From Flabesymbios commensalis (taxonomy: Eukaryota; Annelida; Polychaeta; Terebellida; Flabelligeridae), in NCBI GenBank assembly GCA_964017125.1, contig OZ024912.1, forward strand, positions 58,962,123 through 59,026,122: a DNA stretch of 64,000 nucleotides, read 5' to 3'. A program made the position numbers and the translations under genes. Numbering within the stretch: the stretch's first letter is position 1; each line of letters opens with the position of its first letter. The notes under the pieces were generated by a model. That model saw nothing but the letters and a program-made list of their open reading frames with translations. It did no database searches and was not told the DNA's origin. Of this stretch, positions 44,692-55,567 are shown in pieces.

Positions 44692-46117
44692 GTTGAGGGT
44701 TAAATGATTTATGCTGGGCCAATTTAGCTTGGTACTCATGCTTCGTGATGTGATACCATGAAATTATATCTACATCAGTAAATTTCATACTAGCAACATT
44801 CATTGTAACCAGATTGCAGACGTCCAATGTGAAAGGGAGCAATAAAAAAACACATATCACTGGATGCTCAACATGATGAATGATTATTGTGAGAAAGATT
44901 AAATGCTCCGGAATTATTTATAATAATACACATCTGTAGCATTTTACAACTTTCAGCAATAAATTATTGATTTCCTTGAAACAGTGAAATGTATCAATTT
45001 TATTTCAACAAGATGTCTAATCATGAACACCTACCGGTATGTCTATTTATTATGGTTGAGTGATGGAAATGGTCGTGTGTTTATAAATATATGTATGCTC
45101 ATCTTGCCAAATATTGATATCCACCCACAGATTTTAGTTAGAAAGAAGTATGACCCATTGCCAAAACTTACTGTGCTAAATGCAAAGTCGTTGTCAAAAT
45201 AATGGCATTATTATGTTTCATTTGGACTGCTATACCAAATATATGTCCCAAAGATTATGATGTCTTATACATGTATGTTTTATATATCTAAGATATATAT
45301 CTTATAAATCAACTATGTGAGTGTACAATACATTTTTTAGGTTTAATTTGAGATTTCCATCCAAAAACCTACTGTGAAACAGAGGAAAACACATTTCAAG
45401 TTTGTTACCTTGTAAATGCTGAGATAACATTAATTTGAATTTAACTATTTTTAATTTGTATGATTAGAATTATGCTTTGTGTGTTGAGTAGCTTGAAAGA
45501 AATAATCATCTACATGTATTTGCATATACAAATTATCATAAATAGCATTTTTTTGCAGTTGGAATTCGGAAGCTCAAAGATATTAGCTGTGGATAACATG
45601 TAGTACTATGTGACCTTTTGGTAACTGTACTTATATTACTCATTTAAATAGATTGGTTAATCAATAGACATACAGAACTGAAGGTTTTTGTTAACCAGTT
45701 GACTCTAGTTATTAGTTTCTTGAAAGGACCTTTTCAATTATAATTCATTTAACAGCTGTTTAACCGCATAAGTAGGCTACTGGCGACGTTTTCAAACATT
45801 TTCAGATTTTTCTGCAATATTTTGCAGGTCTAGTTTTTACAATAAATCTTTTATGTCCGCTTAAATTTTACTAATGGTAATGCAGCATTAAAATATTTAA
45901 TGGAAGATATATATGTTCCTAATGTTAAATAAGCTATTGATCATTGTTGTACTAATGAGATCAAATGTAAGGTTTTTATATTGTCGAAAGAAAACTGTCC
46001 ATTAAAATCCAGTACTGGGTAGCATATTTGACAAAATTGCCAATGATCAGGTGTTGCAATACTCTATATTTCTACAATCAGGATATTGGTACATGTATCA
46101 GTGTAATACTCAATTAT
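44692..46117. other. Gene-free stretch
   Basis: AT-rich. AATAAA at 44958 could be a B4GALT7 poly-A signal. No repeat family was recognised. Confidence 0.4.
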
Positions 46118-46359
46118 CCCTTGTCCTGCTAGGCCTGTTTTTATATACCGCTTCAAGCAGATTTTAAGGCAAATAATATGTCACTGAAATGGATAAGATA
46201 GTTTGTGGTAGATGCTAATTTAGTCAAATAACTCAATTTTGAAGATGTCTATTTTCACAAAATATAAATATCTTTCGTTATTTGGAGCTTTAAATTGCGT
46301 TAGCAATTCCAGCTTCAAATGACGAGAAATACATTTGTAACAATTCAGCAGGACAAGGG
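46118..46359. repeat. TTAA MITE family P3
   Basis: TTAT/TTAA flanks; 13-bp perfect ends CCCTTGTCCTGCT. An internal near-palindrome 'tttggagctttaaattgc' / 'gcaattccagcttcaaa' is shared with 48638-48879. Confidence 0.8.
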
Positions 46360-46573
46360 TTAAGAGCTGTAGATATTCATAGTATCTGTGTCACACAATC
46401 GTGATATCATTTAACCACTAAAATGATCTAATAGAATTAGGGAACATGTTAAATATTTTATCAAATAATACATATTATAATAAACATTCACAATTGCAGC
46501 GGTTAATTGGTGTGTACAAAATGGCTGACCTAGATATTCACCAGAGTGATTGCTCAATGTATTGATATCTTTA

Positions 46574-46793
46574 CCCTTAGATCACTGAGCTGTTCAATTT
46601 AAATTTTCAGTCACTTGAAGTTGTGTCTCGCTACCGCGACACACAACTTCAAGTGACTGAAAATTTAGGTGATTTGTGAAATTTAACTACTTACATATAT
46701 CAGTGTTTCAAGATTGAAGGCATATTTTACATTTACCATCTCATGATCAGGTGTTATACAGGTGCTAATCAGTCGACATCAGTGCTCTAATGG
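46574..46793. repeat. TTAA MITE family P1
   Basis: CCCTTAGATCACTGAG on the left, CAGTGCTCTAATGG then TTAA on the right. It has the cleanest palindrome of the family: CAGTCACTTGAAGTTGTG / CACAACTTCAAGTGACTG around TCTCGCTACCGCGACA. Confidence 0.8.
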
Positions 46794-48371
46794 TTAACAA
46801 TCATATTCATGCCTTGGATGAATTTTGACCCAATTCTTACTACCACATCACAGGCTTTTACCTTGCACCAAAATGTATGTACTGAAATAAAGTCTTGCAG
46901 TATATCTCTATATAATATATATCCCTATATAATATATATAGTATATCCCTATATAATAAGCCTCTATGTATAAATTTTTGAACTTAATTTTAGCTCTGTA
47001 GTACTCGAATAGGCTCTTTTTATACACCATAATAACCTCGACAACTGATAGATTCTCCACATTGATATTAGAAAGTTACTCTATTTACAATTATGCATGG
47101 TGAAATACCACAGTAATTTTATGTGTTTATTTATTGGCCAAACTATGTCATATATTTTTTTTGGGTGGTTGTCATGTTAAAGTTTTGACCCTTCTGCCCC
47201 TACAGCCCGAAGAGATATGGTTGTTCCAGTTATGTGCCAATCCCCCCGCCACCCTTTGTTTTAGCCACTGCTCCAACATGGCCCTAACAGATTGAATTAA
47301 TAAGTCATACAAACATTCAATCCCTCCGTCAATATATATATTTGTTAAAACGCAAAGTCAGCTTGCCACCAATAATCCAAATGCCCACCAGCTGGTGACT
47401 ATTTTTTTCAACTTGATTTTTTTTTCATAATCCTTATTTGAGACATACCGGAAATTCTATTAACATATTGTCCGTTTTCATGTCGACTGAAAACGAAGCT
47501 ATGGTGGCCTTCTTGATTTTACCGATGGTAATAAATTAAACTTATGCTCAACCAAATACCTTTAAACCGCATTATGGCATACATGCACATACATCATTGA
47601 CATGTATAGGTTTTGGGGGTACGTGACTATATTTGCTGATTGTGTTCAAGTGAGACCAATAATGAGGCTGTGATGGTCATCTTCATTTTATCCGTTTAAA
47701 TAAATGGAACTTATGTTCAGGTAAATGCCTTAAAACATCATATGTTCGGTCTTCCAGTCTATTTTTGTCTATGGTCATGACAAATTAGTGGCCATTTTGA
47801 GTCACTACATAATCTGAGGGATGTTTGTTTGCTTGCACATTATTTTAAAATATGGAATCTGTATTTCTTTCTGCTGTACTGTTTTCCATATCACATAAGC
47901 TGCCAATGCAGAATGATCAATAAAATACATTTTTAGAGTGTAACATTTCTGTTTCTCAAGATTAACATTTGTGTAATTATGTCTGAATATGCTATGAATA
48001 ACATGAATAATATCATGTGATATGTTGATCATTATTGTGTTTAGTTCTTATCATTGTTATGTTTGAAACATGTGCCTATTGTTAAAAAACACCACTGTCT
48101 ATTCCTTATTGGTGAAAGGTCACTAATACCACAGAAGAAATAACTTACAGGGTTCATCTATTTATGTTAATGAATGCACCGGTGATCATAGGTACAGCAA
48201 GTGGTTTTACCGCCTTTTGCTTAGATAATTAAATGAAGTTATTTTTTTTTATCAGTTCTATTTACTGTCTTAAAATTGTTTAATCCTTACAATGCTAAAA
48301 AAAAAATTTTTTAATTCAAAATCATCATAAATCACCTGAGTTTTTGAAAGCTAAATCAATTTAACCCTTAA
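46794..48371. other. Gene-free stretch
   Basis: CTGAAATAAAGTCTTGCAG at 46882-46900 is the best-placed candidate poly-A signal after B4GALT7. A TATAATATATA/CCCTATATAA low-complexity patch is at 46905-46965. Otherwise nothing. Confidence 0.4.
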
Positions 48372-48563
48372 CCCTTTAACCACCAAATTATTCAATTGGA
48401 ATTTTCACCCACTTGAAGTTGTGTCTCGCTAACGCGATCCACAACTTCAAGTGGCTGAAAATTGCTGATTGATGTTACGTTTTATCTTTAACATGTTTAA
48501 AATGTGGTACTTAGCTGAAAAAAAAATGAAAAAAAAATATAATTGGGACCGGCACTCAAAGGG
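48372..48563. repeat. TTAA MITE family P1 (reverse orientation)
   Basis: TTAA 48368-48371 and 48564-48567. Body is the reverse complement of 43794-44035, shortened by about 50 bp. Confidence 0.8.
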
Positions 48564-48637
48564 TTAAAGTGCTATGTTTTATAATTTAATTTTTTTATCT
48601 ATCGATTTGAATGACACTCAAGAGTTACCTTAGTTAT

Positions 48638-48879
48638 ACCTTGGGCTGCTGGAACCATATTTAAAAGGTACTAAGCATGTTTTAAATCAAAAGAAATATT
48701 ATTCAATTTGATAAAATGGTTCTTGGTAAAGCGTAGTTAATCTAATAATTTAATATTGTGTATTTTTTTTTTTTTTATAAATAATAATATTTTTCTTTGT
48801 TTGAAGCTGGAAATTGTATTAGCAATTCCAGCTTCAAATAAATGAAAAATAAAACAGCAACAAATTAGCAGCACAAGAG
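48638..48879. repeat. P3 MITE
   Basis: Left CCTTGGGCTGCTGG, right AGCAGCACAAGAG then TTAA. The 'gctggaaattgtattagcaattccagc' core is nearly palindromic. Confidence 0.65.
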
Positions 48880-49707
48880 TTAATTTCTATTACTTCAGCA
48901 TATGAGTATGTGATGTGATGTTTTGCTCCTATAACACATCTTACATTGTTTATTTTCAAGTGTATATGTGGTCCTACTTTATATTTTACCTTAGAGCTGC
49001 AGTACAAAATATAATAGTTTTTTATACCCTCTTTTTATAATTATTTTTGAACTTTTAATAATTATGATGCTATTAAATTAAATTTTTGCCTTTTTGAAAT
49101 TCTTCATCGTCACAAATGAAAAATGAAAAATATTTACAATGAAAAAGTAAATATTTGTAGGTAAATAAGCACAAGTCTGAATGGTTATTTTTTTCACAAG
49201 CCATGATCTGATCATTTTCAATTATTTATTTTTAAAACATGATGATGGCAAAAACTTTAAAAAAGATGTATTTTATTCTTAAAATATATCTACATTTTAC
49301 ACATATAATAATGTCTATTTTGTCAGATTTACTACTATTGTCAACTTGGGATATATGTAGGCCTACATGGTGTAGTATTCTTGAACATTTGTAACTAGAT
49401 AATTAGTTTATGGTATGTAGCCAATTTATGATGCAATTTTAAACTTTTTACATACTCAGAGCTGTATCCACATACAGCTGACTATATGAAATCCACTTGT
49501 TGTTATAATTAAGCATTATTATATACATGTGTGTCTATTTACCTATTTAAGCATTAACTAAGCATTAGTAGCAATATATTTTATTAATATAGGTGTGTTG
49601 ACTGATAACTTACTTCAGCAGTGATGTTATTAATATTGGGCAACTTTGAAAACTTATGCAATCTGTGATAATCTATGTCAGACAATTATTAACCCCTTAA
49701 GCACATC
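48880..49707. other. Gene-free AT-rich stretch
   Basis: Nothing recognised beyond one TAGGCCTA at 49359. Confidence 0.4.
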
Positions 49708-49711
49708 TTAA

Positions 49712-49928
49712 CCCCTAGAGCACTGAACTATTCAATTTTTATTTTCAGTCACTTGAAGTTGTGCCTCGCTACAGCGATCCTCAATTTCAATTGACTGATA
49801 ATTTGTGATTTGCGAAATTTATCAAGTGTTTCAACATTGAAATCATACTTATCTTTTACCAACTGGTTATGCAGTTGCTAAAAAAAAGCACATAATGTCT
49901 ACTGTAGTCACCATCAGTGCTCTGAGGG
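49712..49928. repeat. TTAA MITE family P1
   Basis: TTAA 49708-49711, CCCCTAGAGCACTGAAC ... CAGTGCTCTGAGGG, TTAA 49929-49932. The right TTAA is also the left TTAA of the next element. Confidence 0.8.
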
Positions 49929-49932
49929 TTAA

Positions 49933-50148
49933 CCCTTACAGTGCGTCGTCTACAGACGTCAGATTCTGACGACTAAAGTCTACCCCGTGCTGTAAGAGTA
50001 AAAATATTTATAATGACCATAGACCCATAACATATGTATTCAAATGAATCAGGAAGAGCTAACTAAGACATTTATAATGATTTCAAATTGAAAAAAACCT
50101 TTGGTCTTCAAAGTTTTATTTTTCAAAAAGAATTCTGCGCTTTAAGGG
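49933..50148. repeat. TTAA MITE family P2, sharing a TTAA with P1
   Basis: CCCTTACAGTGCGTCGTC ... core CTACAGACGTCAGATTCTGAC ... CTGCGCTTTAAGGG, TTAA 50149-50152. Confidence 0.8.
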
Positions 50149-50254
50149 TTAAGTTGTTTTATTGATCATTCAAACAGGATAATTTGAAGGACAAATAATC
50201 ATTACATTTCTTAGATTGTGTTTGGTTTTATTCAAAGTGTATATGTATTTTAAA

Positions 50255-50345
50255 TAATTTTTACACCTTTGAAGTTGTGGGTGGCAGCAGTGAGTCAACC
50301 TCAATTGGGTACAATTGAATTTGTATAACTCAGCACCTCAAGGGT
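50255..50345. repeat. P1 MITE remnant
   Basis: 'cctttgaagttgtgggtggcag' and 'gtcaacctcaattggg' are the worn arms; the right end is CAGCACCTCAAGGG then TTAA. Confidence 0.5.
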
Positions 50346-50632
50346 TAATTTATCATTGCAAAACTGTTCTGTAGATTGTATTGTTAAATATTGATTTAGA
50401 TTAAATTATGCCAGTGCTTTGTGATTGTTTCAAGTCGCACTCACATGAGTTGAACAAATGACACTTTTATTTCCAAGGATCTGTTAATATTTTAAATAAA
50501 TTAATATCATGGATTACCTGCTCTCATAAATTGTTTTACATTAGATATGTTACATTATTTTACATTCTGTCTTCATAAAAATCGTTTTTGAAAGAATAAG
50601 TGAGAAATATAATCTTTTCACAAATTTTCCCG

Positions 50633-50722
50633 GCAAACATAAGATTCTCATCAAATTTTGTATCAAAGTTGTGCCAACATCCACGGTGCTGGCCCACCAT
50701 TGATTCAACACTGGGTGGATAT
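50633..50722. repeat. M MITE, worn
   Basis: CCCGGCAAACATAAGATTCT and the mirrored 'gatatcttctgagattctg', with core 'ggtgctggcccacc'. Confidence 0.5.
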
Positions 50723-51069
50723 CTTCTGAGATTCTGTACCTACTGAGAAATGTAACTCCCCCCATTAATGCTTCACTGCAGTTTCCAAATGCTCAATGTA
50801 CATTACACATATTGATGACAGAAAATTTATTTTTTTATCCCAGCACTCCTTGATCAACACTGTTGGCAATATTTACTGTAAGGGCTTAACTCTATTACGT
50901 ACAGCCTGTGCATTATAGTCATGAAAGACTTGAGTGGTACATTTCACAATATTAACGTTTGTAGATACAATACTTCTTCAATGATTAGGCGAGTTTTGGC
51001 GGCATCATTAATTACTGTTATTAGTTAAAAAATTATTTAATTTAGCGCTCAGGCAATTTATGCCATCAT

Positions 51070-51280
51070 AATTCCGCGGTGAAAGGGTTAAATAACATGG
51101 TTTTTTTCAATTTGAAATCATCATAAATTTATTTGTTAGCTGTTTCCGCTTCATTTGATTACCTATGTTATGGGTCTACGGCAATTATAAATTTTGTAAT
51201 TCTTTCAGTGCAGGGGCCATCTTTAGACATCAGAATGACTTGAGATTCTGACGTCTAAAGACAGTCCCCGCACTGAAGAG
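51070..51280 (-). repeat. TTAA MITE family P2 (reverse orientation, one end worn)
   Basis: Hairpin GTGCAGGGGCCATCTTTAGA ... TCTAAAGACAGTCCCCGCAC, TTAA 51281-51284. The tail runs backward from 51190 ('ttatgggtctacggc') to about 51085. Confidence 0.7.
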
Positions 51281-51785
51281 TTAATGTCAAGTGATTTTAT
51301 GTATGAATTCATAACTAAGCAAGCCTGATGATGCAACCACAATATCACAACCTATGTATCTGCTATTAGAATACTCAATGATGAGTTCTCATTTGAACAT
51401 TATGTACATACACCATTCATGCTGATTAAACAGACATAACCACGATAATTATGCTTCGTGTATATTGTTGTTTATTTCTATGTGTCACACACATAATCAT
51501 GATGGTAACTGTTAGTGGGCAGTAGACTCGATAAGAGTTATTGAATAATACAGTCATGTTGCCCCTTTGTGTGGTATAGTGACGCATATGTGTCATTCAG
51601 CGATTGAGAGGGTTCTCAAGCACCCAGAACACTGTATGCGTCATTTGACATTTCCTAAATAAAATTGATTTAATATGAAATGTCACTGAGACATTTGGAG
51701 CTTACAGTGACGAAATTGTGTCGAAAAAAATGTGTAAGTAGAAAATTCGGCGATCCCCCCCTTTTGAAGGAACGCACAACCCTAT

Positions 51786-51905
51786 GCGAAATTACCGTTG
51801 ATACACTGGTCTCAACCTTAACTCGACGAGGGCACGAACCCGGGACGCCTGCATGACTGACAAGGCCGTCCTTTTAGACACAACATAATATTTATAGGCA
51901 TATTT
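51786..51905 (-). repeat. Possible tRNA-derived SINE fragment
   Basis: On the minus strand GGCGTCCCGGGTTCGTGCCC resembles a B box (GGTTCGANNCC) in a tRNA-like context. No A box at the right spacing was convincing. Confidence 0.3.
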
Positions 51906-52316
51906 ACTGATTACTACCATAACAACAATAACATCAATAAGGCCTAGGCGGTATGCTACATCCCGGCGGTACATTGCTAAGCACTAATTTGTTTTTGTAT
52001 ATATGTTGCACAAATTCTATCTATATTGTAAAGTTAGGGCCTGTTTCCATTGGTAAAGTTTACCCTGTGCCATATCACCTAGCCTTCATGAAATACATGT
52101 GTCATTTCCATTCACGCGGATCCCCACGGGTAATTTGTCGCGCGAGTAGAAAATCCAACAATGTTGGATTTTTCCCGCGTCGCATGGCAAATCTGCATGG
52201 GGGATTCCAGAAAATGACGTCACACAGATCGGCTTTCCCGTGTATTGCCACGTGTTTTGCAAAATTTGTGAGGATAAACCTAACTTGGACATACAACTAC
52301 CTGATCATCTGCAAAT

Positions 52317-52418
52317 ATGGCAAACAAAACCCCATCTTTAACACCATTAAATATGGAAGAGCTCATAGAGCTTGTTCGGTCCAAAAAAGAGATACGCAAG
52401 GCTAAATCTAGAAAATAA
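52317..52418 (+). CDS. 33-codon ORF in the Harbinger-type element
   Basis: ATG to TAA, reading MANKTPSLTPLNMEEL, then IELVRSKKEIRKAKSRK. The amphipathic, Lys/Arg-rich end could be the truncated start of an element-encoded protein (such as the Myb-like partner some Harbingers carry), but it is too short to assign. Confidence 0.3.
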   Translation: MANKTPSLTPLNMEELIELVRSKKEIRKAKSRK

Positions 52419-52718
52419 ATGTGTGGCAGAAAATGTCTAAGTAGCTAGACAGGAAAAATGACAGGCAGTCCTATTTATATAGCTTACCTATAGTGGGCAG
52501 GTGTCGAAATTAACACTATACCATGGCTGAAGTGCTAGTTTCGCTACAAGCCTATTGCAGATAATCTGACACAGTATTCAGACATGGGCTGATCCAGTAT
52601 TGAAAAATATATATTTTGGCAAACTTAGAAACTTTTAAAAAAATTTGGCAGAAATAAAGGGGCGTGCACCCACACTGCCAGACATTTGCTCGTGGCCCAG
52701 TTAAGGGCGCCGCAACCA

Positions 52719-53178
52719 CCATCATCATCATCACCAACATAATCATCAATGGCATCATCACCACAATCATCATTACCACCACCATAATCGATCATTATCA
52801 TCACCACCATAATCATCACCACCATAATCATCGCCACCATAATCAGCACAACCACCACCACCAGCCTCACCATAATCATCACCACCAACGTCATCACAAT
52901 CACTACCAACAACAACACTACCATCATCACCACCAACAACACTACCACCACCACCATCAACATCGTCACTATCATCATCACCATCATCACCACTACCATA
53001 AACTTAACCACCACACCACAACAACAATCACCACCAACACTACTACCATCATCACTACCAACACCATCATTATCACTATCACCATCACAATCACCATAAC
53101 ACAACCACCATCACTACTACACAACCACCATCACTACCAACACCATCACTACCACCATCATCATCACCACCACCAAGG
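52719..53178. repeat. (CAC/CAT/CAA)n triplet satellite
   Basis: About 150 imperfect triplets. The long His/Asn-rich plus-strand frame and the Val/Met-rich minus-strand frame through it are artefacts. Confidence 0.9.
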
Positions 53179-53300
53179 CGTTTACTATTATCCGCGCGGG
53201 TGTCAAATGCGGATTTATATCAAAACTTCACTAATGAAAACAGACGCCCAGCACAGGACCTGCGCGGTTAAAAAACCTTACCTATGGAAACGTAGCCTTA

Positions 53301-55287
53301 TGCAGTAAGTAAATCACTAGACCTTGTTGTGTGAGCAACACAGTGCTGAAGATGAGACAACAATCATCTCAAAAGCAAATAATTATGTCAAATGGTGTTT
53401 ATTCTTATAACTTTTCTACATTTTTCTACGCTCCACAAATTCAAATAGTTTGTTGTTCCCCGCATAAAAACCAAGACTGGGTCGAGAGCCTCCTCTATAT
53501 ACTGTGTATGGCCTAGCCTTATGTAACGTTCTGCCTGTGCCCATATGTAATGCCGAAATAATTTTAACATTCAATCTGCTTGCAATCCTTGTCTAATTGC
53601 AAGGATTTATTTCTATACACCCCTGGGAGGAGTGAGCGCGCAATGTTAGATATTCCCGGCATGGTGAGGTATCTGGGAGGGGGGGGGGGCGTGTTATTAT
53701 TATGGCGGTGACAACATCTCAGCTTCTCCTTATGGTTGACAACATCTCAACATTTGATTGGTCCACGATAGATCATTACAGTCATCGGCGACAGGACGGG
53801 GTGCTGTGGGTGACTCTAATTTAACACTGATTTCAATATGACCAATCACAATTAGATGACACAGACTTGTAAAAACTTCATTAACATATCATTCAATGAC
53901 AGTGTACCCTCAAGCATGTTCAGGGACACGTACGCCTTAAAAGCATGCCAAGCTATGTATGACATGGGCCAACGTAGGGAGTTTTTAAGGTATAGTTATA
54001 TATGATTTGATGGTTATTACAGGCGTAAATTACAGGCGATTTTAGCGATATTAGAAAATATAAGATATATTTTTGTATACAAAAACATTATAATTGTGTT
54101 GATTTTAACCCTATCAATCTGGAAAAATGGCGATTTGAGCTTGAAAATTTAAAAAAAAACGCATAGAAAATAATTTTCGCACAAACCGCTACCTGTAAGA
54201 CATGAATTTCCTGAAAAGTAACCATTTGTTGAAAAGAAATCACATATCAAACCTTAGCCACACGCTTGGTTGTGCGGTAGCTCCCCTACTAAAATGGAGC
54301 CTTCAAGTCAAGCAAAATATGCTGACATTTTATTGTTTTTTCTTAATAAAATAGCTTACCGTGGGTTCAAATTTAGGTAACACCAGCTTTATTATACATT
54401 TCTACGATAGATGTGATAATAATTAGCATATTACATGTATTAGATGTAATTTAAAGGTAAATTATTATTGATTTAAAAAAAAATGAATGTGTACATTTGA
54501 CGCAATTTTGAAAAATAGCCAAAAGACGATCAACTAAATTTTTAAGTCTTGGGACGTTTTTGGTCAATCTACATACAATACTAAATTCAAAAATGTCTGT
54601 TGCAATTTGTTCCACCTCAAATCATAAATGCCTTGGACCAGAATACTCGAATATAATAAGTGATGCGCAGTGATGTATATTTGAATTTGGAAGTGTATAA
54701 GTGGAGTTTGGAAGCTCATCGTGAGATTGTCTGAGGCAGAGTTCGAGCAATACATTACAAGCTCATAACGGTAAATATTATTAAAAAAACAAAACTTACA
54801 ACTCTTGCATGCAACAAAGTGCGTTATGCGCTCCGTTTATTTTATTGTTTTGATATTTTATTCAATCTACTACATAATAATACAACGATCTATCTCGAAA
54901 ACATATCTGTGGCACTTCTGTATTACTCTTACGTAACACTGACTTAAAACCAGTTATTTCTAATAGTTATTATGTAAACAAATAAAAAAGGCAATTTTAA
55001 TCAAATGTTCATCATGCCTGAAAATCTTGTATTGAAAAGCGTATGCCTCGGCTTGGTTGGATTTGTTACTAATAATTTGAAGCTTTTTGCGGGGAGGCGA
55101 AATAGAGGGAACATAATTGAAAACACCTATTGATAAGATAATTTATTCTTCATTTTGCTATTATTTCAGTGGTAACCCCCACTTTGTTTATTAATATTTA
55201 TGAGAACAAAATTATTCATATGATGATTTTTTAAATCAATTTTGTTTGATATAAGATGCAATATAAGACAGTTATCCAGAGCTATAA
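53301..55287. other. Gene-free stretch
   Basis: G(10) run near 53680. No exon or known repeat was recognised. Confidence 0.4.
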
Positions 55288-55567
55288 CCCTTACAGTGCG
55301 GGGATCGACTTTAGACGTTAGAATCTGACGTCTACGCGGGGATCGATTTTAGACGTTAGAATCTGACGTCTGTAGACGTCAGATTCTAACGTCTAAAGTC
55401 GATCCCCGCACTGTAACAGTAAAAATATTTATAATGACCGTTTTAATTATATATCATAGGTATTCAATAAATCGGAAAGAGCTAATTAAGACATTTTAAG
55501 CGATTTCAAATTAAAAAAAAACTTTGATCTCCATGGTATATACAAAAATAATTCAGTGCTTTAAGGG
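55288..55567. repeat. TTAA MITE family P2 with an extra hairpin arm
   Basis: ATAA/CTAA flanks. CCCTTACAGTGCGGGGATCG is followed by a second GCGGGGATCGATTTTAGACG arm before the closing arm CTAAAGTCGATCCCCGCACT. Right end CAGTGCTTTAAGGG. Confidence 0.8.

Larger units (their letters stand above)
52037..53297. mobile_element. Harbinger (PIF)-type non-autonomous element with a triplet array
   Basis: TTA duplications (52034-52036, 53298-53300). Inverted ends GGGCCTGTTTCCATTGGTAA and GGCTACGTTTCCATAGGTAA. A GGGCCTGTTTCCA-type end with a 3-bp TTA/TWA target is known for PIF/Harbinger elements. It contains a 33-codon ORF and about 460 bp of (CAC/CAT)n. No DDE transposase was found. Confidence 0.75.

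Noticed and set aside
52664-53308. 214-codon His/Asn-rich open frame
   Set aside because: It is the translation of the CAC/CAT triplet array inside a Harbinger-type element; the opposite strand gives an equally long Val/Met frame.
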